64,000 nucleotides of DNA from Tetradesmus obliquus (Eukaryota > Chlorophyta > Chlorophyceae > Sphaeropleales > Scenedesmaceae), in the NCBI GenBank assembly GCA_030272155.1, contig CP126191.1:9260501-9324500 (forward strand), in the 5' to 3' direction. The position numbers and the translations under genes were made by a program. The notes beneath the pieces are model-generated. The model saw nothing but the letters and a program-made list of their open reading frames with translations, ran no database searches and was not told the DNA's origin. Below are positions 46,301 through 60,202 of this stretch, piece by piece (positions within the stretch are counted from its first letter, which is position 1; each line of letters starts with the position of its first letter).

Positions 46301-47545
46301 TGTGGGTTTAGCGTTGAGCACACAGCACACAGGATGTTGGAATGTTGAGTTGGCGGACACGGCAAGCAGTGGTCAAGCAGCAAGGCAGGACTCCTCCTGG
46401 TCCACCACCACGCGCTCGTAGTGGCTTTGCAGGCAGCAGTGTCAAAACACCCTCTTTGTGTCTGGTCTCAGGCAATGTACTCACCCTGTTGTGGATCATA
46501 CCAGCACGCGAAGCTGACTGGAAAATGCACGCACATCACCAACTGCTGCAACATGTGTCTACCTAGCTCTCAACCAGCCACAACACGATGCTGCCTAGCG
46601 TGAACAAACAGGTCGTTGCCAGCAGCCCAAGCGACAGTTTTAGTAAACACTTGACGAGTGTGAAGTCTGTTCAACGCCGGCCACGCACCATGTCCATGAG
46701 CTTGTTGTCAATGATGTGCGCAAAGTGCGGGTGCTCCACGCGCACAAACTGCCGCAGCGTGGCCCAGCCCTGCGGCACCTGCTTGGCTGGCGGGATGGTG
46801 TAGGGCGGCCGGTCAAAGCTGGCTTCCACCACTGTGGGGCGCCGCATGCGCAGCTGCTCCGCCATCTTGAACAGCGTCTGTGCAGGGTAACAACACGTGT
46901 TTGACCATGTGTTTGACCCAGGCGAAGATGGCCAACGGAAGGTCAATTGAGCAGACAGCGATCAAAGCGCTGCGCACAGCAGCAGGCAAGAGGACACCAT
47001 GCACACATGTTCTTGCAGCTGCTTGCAGCAAGCACATAACGTCAAGCGTGGTGCTAACAGACACTTAACACCAGCACAGGCTCGTGCTGAGCTATGCTGC
47101 AGTTCATACCAGCGGCACTTGAAATCAGCTGCGCGCTTCGCACCTCCTTGTCCCGCCTGCAGTGCACGATCCAGGTCTCCAGGTTGCTGCCCAGCACCAC
47201 CTCTGTTGCCACCTGCAGGTGCAGTTGCGGCAGGGTCACATCATCATGTGCTGACCCAAGCCTGGCACTTTATGCAACAGCGGCACAAGTACAAGGCTAA
47301 GGGCCAGATGCCACCCAGAGCAGGCCCACCGAGTGCATGCTTAACGGAAAGCATATGCAGGTATATGGGAGCAGCACTGCTATGCATCGCGTTGCTGCGT
47401 TGATAGGTGTGTGTGATGAGGTCCGTCTGCAAGCCATGTTGGCAATGCATGACTCGTGGTGCGCGTGTAAAGCAAGCGGGTTGACTTACTTTCCACATCT
47501 CATTGGTCAGCGTGAGGTGTGCGCCGATGGGGCCGATAGGCAACT

Positions 47546-47584
<39 letters not shown>

Positions 47585-50500
47585 TGTGAGAACACATGTC
47601 GCCTCACTACAGTCGTATGCATCAGCTAATTAAGCGTGCGCCACTGTCGCCCTGCATGCATCGGGCATACTTGAGGGTTACAGCAGCTACCAAGCAGCTG
47701 CTGAACATACAGCATGCATGTTGGGAAACCGTCATACTACTCACATGCACCAGCTGCCAAGCAGCTGCAGTGTACACACCAGGCCTGCAGGCAGCGACTA
47801 ACCACAGCATACAGTCTGATGAAAACAGCATGCCATCTGACAAAAACACCAAACCGTACTCATGGCCCCGCTTACCCGCTCAAAGGCGCGCTTGCTGCGG
47901 TCCACCTGCGCCCGCAGCTGCGCGTGCTGCCCAAACAGCGCCAGCTTCTGGCCCTTGGCTGCACGCAGCTGCTGCTGCTGCTGCGCCAGGTTGTGCAGCG
48001 TCTGCTGCTTGGACTGCAGCCTGCACGGCGCAGCAGCGACAGCAATGTGTTGCTGCCTAAGGCTTTCCGCAGACACGCTTGTTCGCAGCATAAACACATC
48101 AACGCATGCTCAACTACACATGTGACCTCTTGATCTGAGGGCCCATGCCGGGCCATTCACTGCAATGCACAAAGATGCTATGCTAATCTTCTACACACGA
48201 ATGCGCGATCCCCGCGTCAAAACCTACATCTGCTGTGCCGTGCGTAGCTCCTCCTCCTTGGCTCGCTTCGCCTCCAGCGCCTGCTGCTGCTGCTGCTCAT
48301 GCTGCGCCAGGCGCGCCTGCGCTGCCTCTGCCTCCTGCTGCGCTGCCGCCACCTGCACCTGGTGCTGTTGCAGCGCATCCGCATACTCGCGCTGCCTGTC
48401 GTCACTGGACTCCTGCTTGCTCTGCAGAGGCGGTTGAGTGTGTCGAGGCACGTTCGCATGGGATGCATGTGAGTGGGGACAGGATAAGCGCAAGCGCCGA
48501 GTGCACGTGCATTCATTTCACAGTTGACGTAGCATGTGTGCGCAACCGGGCAAAAGCAAGTGGCGAGCGCTGGATGACCCAAGGAGTCCAGTCTGTAGGC
48601 CGGCGCAGTGCGTGTGCGTCACAACAGCAGGTGGCAGCGTGACGACCTCTACATACCACACCCAGCTCATCATCCTCAGCCGGCTGGCCGGCAAGCGGCT
48701 GCAACACCAACCACCTGCGCTGCCACAAACCGATCCAGCAGGCACGCAAGCGCGCACACAACCGCATTCGCTTACACACCACGACTGGCGTAGTGGCAGT
48801 GCTCGCGACACAGCTATATGCTCACTCATCGCCGCAAGCACTGTCATTTCTCCGCTGTACAGCACACAGAGCCAAATGGCAGACAGCAGCAAGGCACACA
48901 CCTCCAGCAGCGTCTTCAGCTCCTCCTGTAGCGACTGCAGCTTTGCCTCTGCTGCTCTTGCTGCGCGCGTGGCCGTGCGCTGCTGCAGCCGCGCCGCCTT
49001 GAGAGCATCGCTCAGCCCGGTCATCTCTGCAGTGAAGTTTTCTTGGCTGGCCTGGTACTGCGTAGCGTCGGCCGTCTGTGTATAGGAAACAGCCGTGGCG
49101 CAGCATGGGGCAGCATGGCGCAGCATGGTGTGTGGCAGGGATGCAGCGGCGCAGCAAGAGCAGGACAGCGTGAGGCGGGTGTAGAGTGGCACAGATGATG
49201 CACAGCGCTCCAGCAGTAGACGTGTGTTCCCTTGCGGATGGATGCTGAATGATTTTGGGTTTGCAAGACAGAGGCCGCACGCGTTTCAGCACGCATCTGC
49301 TTCAAGTTTGTCGGCTGCCGTTCGATGAGTTTGGTGCATGCTACGGCTGCAGCAGAAAGGCAGCTGTCCTTCGAGGTACAGGTGGCTGCGACGACACACA
49401 GCGCCCAGCAGCTGTCGAGCTACAAGCACTGCTGATGCCTAAGAGCTCCTGTTGTCGCCACCGGCTTTGCTGCTGAGCAGCGTCCATGTGTAACAACAGC
49501 AGATGCAGCACTCTTGAAGGAGGCAACACTACACAGTGCCCACTGCTGCTGCTGCTGTTGCTGCTGTTGCTGCTTGGCCTCACCAGCTGCTCCTCCTCCT
49601 GGCGCTTGTCGGCCAAGTGCTGCTCGGTGTCATCCAGATAACGCTGCTGCTGTGCAAGCTTCTGGGGCAGCTCATCCTGCAAGCAGCAGCAGCAGCAGCA
49701 GCAGCAGCACAGAGCATGGTTACCCCACACGCGCATTGCAGGCTGGCCGCTGCTGTGTTCCAGCGCATCCAAAAATCTGCACCACTCCTGCGCCGCTACC
49801 AGCAGCAGGCCTGTGCACCTCGCACACCCGTGCTCTATTACAGCCCTTCCCACAGCCATCACTGGCACACGCACATGCATCTGTCTCCACATTTCGCACA
49901 CACGCCGCTATTCCAGCGGCATATGCACCAAGGGTAGAAGCTAGCATGCTTAACCCTTTGAAATCCGCATGCAGCGCGTCTGTCAACGCAACCCTTCCGT
50001 GAACCCGCGCACCTCCAGATGCTGCCGCAGCAGCTCAGCCAGGCGCAGCCGCTCATCCACTGCCGCCCAGGCCTGCGCCTTCTCAAAGGTCTGCATGCGC
50101 CCCACCAGCCCAGCCGTCTCCTCCAGCCGCGCCAGCTTCTCACGCGTCTCATCCAGCCGCGCCTTGCGCTTGCTGCGGCAGCAGCAGGCAGCAGCAGCAG
50201 GCAGCGCCGCGTAGCGCGTATGTCATGTGTTACATCAGGATGTGAAACAGCTCGTGGCAGGGCGCTGGCCTCGTGGCAATGGTGGACTGCTTTTCGTCCG
50301 CAACTGAGGTCTGCGACTACCTCCTTTGCCGCCTCCTTCCTCACACCAATGAGCCTATGGTCTGCGTGCTCCACAGCAGCAGAAGATCATGCCTGCCGCA
50401 CAACAACCCCGCACCTGTGGTCTGCCACAATGTGCTTCTCCGCGTCCTTCATCGCGTCCACGTAGCCCTGCGCCAGGCTCAGGTTGGCCTGCATCGCCTC

Positions 50501-50588
50501 CAGCATGGTGGCCTGCATGAACAGCTCGTACTTCTTCTTGTCCGCGACAGCGCCGCACAGGAAGTTGCGGCTGGTGTCCTGCAAGCAA

Positions 50589-50624
<36 letters not shown>

Positions 50625-50835
50625 GAGCATGGTGACCTGCATGAACAGCTCTTGATTCTTCTTGTCCGCGACAGCGCTGCACAGGAAGTTGCGGCTGGTG
50701 TCCTGCAAGCACAACAGCAGCAGCAGCAGCGGCAGCAGCAGCAGTGAGCATGGTGGCCTGCATGAACAGCTCGTACTTCTTCTTGTCAGCGACAGCGCCG
50801 CACAGGAAGTTGCGGCTGGTGTCCTGCAGGCGCCA

Positions 50836-50885
<50 letters not shown>

Positions 50886-53361
50886 GACGCAGAGATGAAG
50901 CAGGAACAGAGAGGGGAGACCTTGCGGGATGAAGGCAGGCGGTCCGGCAGATCATCAGTGCTTGCTGTGCAGCTATACATCAAACAACCCTTGCAATCAT
51001 CGCAGCTAGTGCATGCAGCCGCACAAACGCACCTGCGTCATCACTGCCAGCGGGTTGGTGGCGTCGATGTTCAAGTGGTCCAGCAGGTCGTCCAGGTCCT
51101 TGCGCCGCTCAGAGACCTTGCGGCCCTCGTGGTCCAGCAGCCGCCACTTGCTGCTGCCATTCACCTGCAGCAGCAGCAGCAGCCGCAGCCGCAGCAGCAG
51201 CAGCAGCAGCGGCGGCGGCGGCGGCGGGGAGGCAGGCGGTCAGGCAGGCACATAGAGTGCACGTGCTCAGGCGGCAGCTTGGGGTGCATTGGAGTGCTCA
51301 CCGCATGCACATGTTACAACACCCTGAATCCATGCAGCATGTACCAACAGGTAGCAGCAGCAGCAGCAGCAGCGTGGTGCTCACCTTGATGACTCGCTCC
51401 ACTGTAAGCCAGTCGCCGTAGCGCTGGTGCTGGTATGCGTCCTCCCCGGTGTTCCACAGCGTCACCTGCGGCACACAACGGCGCGGCAGCAGCACACGCA
51501 CTGCTCACCAAGCCGCCAGCGGTCTGTGCAGGTGTTGCATCAGCAGTCTAACACCATCGACGCCCCGCGCATCCGCAGCCGCAGTAGAACTGGTCCAGCC
51601 TGCCAGCATCACATACAACACTAGCTGCCAGCCTCCGCAAAACACAATGCTCCCGCCCCACCAGTCGCCACGGCGACAACCACCGCATCACTGCTGCTGC
51701 TGCTGCAGCTGCACCACTGCTTGCTTGCTCACCTGCACCTTGCCTCATGGCGCCCATTGCGCACCAGCGCAGAGCTCTCACTGCTGCTACTCAGCCTCCA
51801 CTGCTGCTGCTGCTGCACCCACCACCCCTGCACGCACCTGCACCTTGGCCTCATGGCAGCCGTTGTGCGCACCAGCTCGCCGTTCTTGTCGCCGCGCCAC
51901 ATCTGGCGCGCCAGCGCACCCAATACGCACTGCATGGCCTGCAGCACCACCCGCCCACGGTTTTCCCCGCTCCACTCACAATCCTCACCGCCCCAGCTAC
52001 AATAGCACCCCTCTCACTCCTGCTGCCGCAGCCATTCACCACTGCTGCTCACCTGCACCTTGGCCTCGTGGCAGCCGGTGCGCACCAGCTCGCCGTTCTT
52101 GTCCCCGCGCCCGGTCTGCTTGGCCTTTGCGCCCAGCGCGCACTGCATGGCCTGCAGCACGGCGCTCTTGCCGCTGCCGTTGCTGCCGCTGACCACGTTG
52201 ACGTGCGTGCTGCGCAGCAGAGAGGAGTTGGAACAGTAGAACGGCAGAATGGCAGGGCAGCAGTCAGAAGTGTGGGGGAAGGCGTGCGGCGGCAGCGCCC
52301 ACGACTAGCACTCGCTGCAGCAGCTTCATTGCCCCAGCAATGCAATGCATGTTATAATCCATGCTATCCTTGCACCCCAAATGGCAGGAGTACGCCCCAT
52401 CAGCTGCCTCCTTTTGGCTCAGACTGCTACACCACCTGCTGCACAAGGCCTGCTGTGTGTGTGAAAATGCACAGCTGATCCTGCTGCCCTTGGCTACCGC
52501 TATCAGTGTGCCTGTCTGATGCTGCTTCTGACTGCATGCACACAACCATACAGTGAACAAGCGCTGTCCCTCTCCGCTCGCTGCCTGCTGCTGAACTCAG
52601 TGTTGGTGACCAACACCTCTAGGGAAAGAAACCATCATGCAAGTCATGTTGCTTGTAGTTGAACGCTTTACAGTCACTTCCCCGCTGCGTGCTCACCCAA
52701 AGTCCATGGCGAAGTTCTGGTGGCACATGAAGTTCTGCACCTGCACGTGCTTCAGGTGCCCCGCAAGGCCCTTGGCCCGCACAGCCACCAGCTCCCCGCC
52801 ATCCTCTGCAACCATCTCCTCCAGCTGCGCATCAGTGTACTGCTCCTGGCCATCATCATCATCATCCTCTTCGTCCGCATCCTCCTGTCCTGCAAGCTGC
52901 GCTGCCTCATCATCATCCTCGTCTGCTGCTGCTGCCGCTGCTGCTGCGTCGTCCTGGTCTGGATCGCTGTTCTCATCCCGCGCACGCCGACCCCGCTGCT
53001 GCTGCTGCTGCTTCCTGCCGGAGCTGCCCCGCTGCTGCTGCTGCTGCTGCTGGCCGGAGCGCTTGCGCTGTCCACGTTTGCCATCGAGTGCAGCTCGTGC
53101 AGCGCCCGCTAGCGTATGCACGCGCCGGTATTCAGGGTCGGCAGATGCATCATCGTCGTCATCCTCCGCTTCTGCCATGTCAGCATCCTCATCATCTTCA
53201 GCAGCATCAGCAGCATCTGCTGCTGCTTCTGCGTAGCGGGCCGGCTGCTGCGCGGAGCGCCTGCGCTTGCCGCCCTGCTGCGGCTGCTGCTGCTGCTGCT
53301 GCTCTGCTGCAGATGCCGGGTCGCTGCTGGCGCCGGCTGCTGTTGTGGGTCCACCACACAT
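40038..53361 (-). CDS. SMC6: SMC6, structural maintenance of chromosomes protein 6
   Basis: 26 exons, all GT-AG and in phase, about 1310 residues: 53361-52697, 52209-52053, 51465-51385, 51164-51033, 50578-50415, 50172-50013, 49676-49584, 49075-48902, 48421-48228, 48020-47876, 47543-47490, 47212-47144, 46877-46689, 46048-45885, 45471-45402, 45119-44973, 44667-44516, 44112-43968, 43729-43643, 43315-43136, 42780-42673, 42503-42330, 42003-41883, 41532-41462, 41151-41035, 40157-40038. LKHVQVQNFMCHQNF precedes Walker A GSNGSGKS (about 230-237); coiled coil, hinge (LPIGPIGAHLTL onward, about 655-800) and coiled coil follow; signature LSGGERSFTTVAF (about 1207) and Walker B AMDEFDVFMD (about 1233). 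SMC6 pairs with SMC5 in the complex that resolves recombination and replication intermediates. The N-terminal 200 residues are an unusual acidic/polyGln extension; a start at 53436 is possible. Confidence 0.93.
40085..40640 (-). repeat. Five tandem copies of the start of the last SMC6 exon
   Basis: Copies of acceptor plus GACCTGCAAGCTGTGGAGGA begin at about 40157, 40276, 40396, 40512 and 40628 (spacing 116-120 bp). Their translations are DLQAVEDAKRKLAEDRGG, DLQAVDDANRKLAGYQ, DLQAVEDAKRKLAEDRGG, DVQAVESTKRRLAEDQ and IQAVVIAKRRLAEDQ. Only the copy at 40157 continues as APLPEGFVKVVQMRPAR. The third copy (40396) is nearly identical and also open. Confidence 0.95.
42508..42549 (-). repeat. (CTG)14 run (sense strand) forming the SMC6 exon 22 acceptor
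   Basis: 42 bp of CAG on the plus strand, CTG in the SMC6 sense; the run ends CTGCTGCCAG directly at the exon 22 acceptor (exon starts at 42503). Confidence 0.95.
45885..46440 (-). repeat. Three copies of the SMC6 exon 14 start, with telomere-like spacers
   Basis: Copies of AGCCACTACGAGCGCG with GTGGTGGACCAGGAGGAGTC start at 46048, 46237 and about 46424 (spacing about 188 bp). The second has one extra base (frameshift) and the third has lost the clean CTGCAG acceptor. The spacers hold GGGTTTAGGGTTGAGCAC-type sequence, reminiscent of TTTAGGG repeats. Confidence 0.9.
50415..50830 (-). repeat. Three copies of the SMC6 exon 5 start
   Basis: Acceptor plus DTSRNFLCGAVADKKKYELF occurs at 50823, 50702 (one residue change to KKNQELF) and 50578 (spacing 121-124 bp). 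Only the 50578 copy continues into the rest of the exon; the other two run into CTG tracts of the intron. Confidence 0.95.
50839..50884 (-). repeat. CAG/CTG run in SMC6 intron 4
   Basis: About 46 bp of CAG on the plus strand (CTG in sense), placed directly upstream of the first exon 5 copy at 50823. Confidence 0.95.
51733..51955 (-). pseudogene. Decayed partial copies of SMC6 exon 2 inside intron 2
   Basis: The real exon 2 (52209-52053) encodes Walker A and the following helix. 51955-51838 repeats its second half: VLQAMQCVLGALARQMWRGD and GDKNGELVRT are readable, then the frame is lost by a deletion before the donor. A third, shorter remnant with its own donor ends at 51733. Spacing of donor edges is 215 and 105 bp. 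Confidence 0.85.
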
Positions 53362-53688
53362 AGCGAACCAAGAAACAGCAAAAGCAACGGCAGAGTGAGT
53401 TGAGGCGTTTAGCCATTGAACCCTCGAACAGCACAAGCATGCTGCTACACACTTGGGTCAGCGCTCCCTACACTACTGTAATACCAGCAGCGACCAGGCC
53501 TGTTGTGTGGTAATAAATGCCCTGCATCTGCAGGCAACCGCGCTGAGCATTCTTACAGGAGCACGGCACGCTACTGCGCATATGTAGTGCTTCGACCGCA
53601 GAAACACCTGCCAGTGCCAAGGCAGCAGACAGCACATGATTTGGCAGCTGCTGCACACCGGTCTGCACAATAGGTTTCATATATAATA

Positions 53689-54480
53689 TTATGCAGCCGC
53701 TGCTTTCGCACCTTCTGTGCCGCCCTTACGCTTCTTGCCGCCAGTCCACTTTTCTGCTTTGACCAATAGGTGGCTCATCTCAGGCCACTGCATGTGCTCC
53801 TCCTGGCCGTCCGCGCGGTAGCTGCAGTGCACAGCGGGTAGTTTGTGGGAAGGAGTCAACCCTAGCCAAGTGAAGCGCAGCCAACTAGATGCATTCGAGT
53901 TCCCCATCGCAGGGGCAGCAAGCTGCAGGTCAGCTGCTGCGCACATATGTGATTGTGCATGGCGAGTTGCAGCTGCTGTGCTGATGAGGGGGCGAGTTGC
54001 GCTTTGGCAAATGATAACTCACTGTATTAAGAAGTATGGCCCACGGCGTTCTATGCTACCGTCATCTAGATGCAGTTCGGTGTCGATATCCAGCACCTTT
54101 CCTTCCCACAGTTGATTGTCCTCAAAGCGCTTCCTGCACAGCACAGCAGGTGGTTGGCTGGTGCAGTCAGCAGCAGCTGCTTGTGGCCAGATGTAGCCTC
54201 ATCAGCAGGTTGAGTGCACCGCAGTATGCTGCACCAACATGCTGCTGGCATTCGCACCACGCAGAGCTATGAGGAGGTGGCACTGCTGCTGATGCCGTGC
54301 TGTGCGAGAGCTGGCCTGCAGCAGACATGCATGCGCGAGCATGCCAGCACATATGTTAAAAAACAAAATGTACATGCAAGGAGCTTACCAGATAACTGAT
54401 CCGATGTACCTCCTGGCCTCCTCGACCGACTGTGGTGCAGGTATAGACGGGTGTGGCTTCTGCGGTACTTTTAGAGCCAT
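53689..54480 (-). CDS. Small protein of 111 residues, possibly Tudor/chromo-barrel-like
   Basis: Three exons, 54480-54389, 54133-54023 and 53821-53689, in phase. The protein starts MALKVPQKPHPSIPAPQSVE, then has a compact domain: YIGSVIWKRFEDNQLWEG, KVLDIDTELHLDDG, GPYFLIHYRADGQEEHMQW and LLVKAEKW, ending in a basic Gly/Lys tail. The pattern of an aromatic-rich beta barrel (G..I.KRFED..W.G.V...D....YF.I.Y.DG..E...W) resembles Tudor/Agenet or chromo-barrel readers of histone tails; this is inference from the pattern only. TTACA at about 53554 may be its poly(A) signal. It lies 328 bp upstream of SMC6 in the same direction; no functional link is shown. Confidence 0.7.
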
Positions 54481-54529
54481 CTTTGACCCTCAAACATTGT
54501 ATATTGAGCTGCAGGCGTGCAACAGAAGC

Positions 54530-55196
54530 AGGCAGGATTCAAATGCTTTCGCCGAAGCGAGGAGGAGTCTGGCAACACTAAAGCCCCTTGTACACTTTAC
54601 ATCAATGCCTGTGGAATGCTCTTGCGGTGGTGCAAGTCCCTACCAGAGCCAGTTGATGCGCGTGTTATCGACATGCTGCGTGCTGCCACAATTCAAATTT
54701 CTTGACAAAGGACGGGCGCCACTGTATTCGTAGGCCAATTTATAATCTACATGTAGGCGTGCTACAGGCTATGGGCTGCTATAAGCCTTCCAGGAGCGGC
54801 ATGCCGCCTTCTGCATTGAAACTCAGCATTCTGCTCTCTACTGTCATTCATGAAGATCTTGACCATCCTGCTAGCCGCAGGATACAAATGTGCTCCAGAA
54901 ACGATGAAGGAGCAGATTCTGCAAGCGTTGTGTGTGCACTTGGCCCACGCTAGCATCAGCAGATGAAGGGCTAGCCCTTTGTCAGCGCTGCTGTGACTGC
55001 TCTGCATGCTGCAAAGGGCCCAGTCCAGCCCAAGTGCGATACAATTGCATCAGCAGCTTTTGTGCAAGTGCTTGGAGTAGACTATCTCAATGCAACGCAG
55101 GGAAGCAAAGGCATCAAAGAGCTGCAAGCACTGCTTCTGAGATGCAGCACACATGACGCAAGGCTTGGTCTCAGACCTGAGTCAGGCTGCTCCTGA
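54530..55196 (+). pseudogene. Possible decayed coding region
   Basis: Protein-like stretches appear in shifting plus-strand frames: ACGMLLRWCKSLPEPVDARV (about 54600), MKILTILLAAGYKCAPETMK (54850, to a stop after 38 codons) and FVQVLGVDYLNATQGSKGIK with ELQALLLRC (about 55060-55140). No splice sites link them and two stops interrupt the last frame. This may be a broken gene or chance; the opposite strand also has a 66-codon frame at 55171-55371. Confidence 0.25.
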
Positions 55197-55552
55197 GCAG
55201 CACCTGCATTTGCTGATCAAAGTGCCTGCGCCAGGCAGGTGGCGTGTACGTCTGCTCAAGAATATCAACAGCAGCGGTCAGCTCTTGACAGGTGCACCCG
55301 ATGCACCTTAGACGTCGTGAGAACTGAGCGTAAGCTATGACCTGCGTAATTGCGCGATGACGTGTGGTCATTTTTTAGTCCCAGCTTAGCAATCAGTTAT
55401 TCATAGGCGCTGGATATAAACAGCAGTGTTCACAGCGGACTTATCTGGAACATTTAAGGCTTGCTCTGTCATTGCCGCGATTCTGCCGTAGCCTGCATCA
55501 CATGCGCACGTCAACGTCTGTAAATAGCTCCGCCCTCAGCAAGCGATCAAAG

Positions 55553-60055
<4,503 letters not shown>

Positions 60056-60084
<29 letters not shown>

Positions 60085-60202
60085 GGGCGCTGCTGCTATC
60101 TTGCAGGACGGGGGACGCTGTTGATGTCATATCCAGAGTGGTTGCGGCTGCTGTTGTTACTTCAGGAGGGGGACATTGACTACCCCTTCCTGGAGGAGTG
60201 AG
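60056..60202 (+). repeat. Duplicated OYE C-terminal coding end in the 3' UTR
   Basis: ATTGACTACCCCTTCCTGGA followed by GGAGTGAG, encoding IDYPFLEE and stop, is repeated 117 bp downstream (60175-60202), past the stop codon. Confidence 0.95.
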
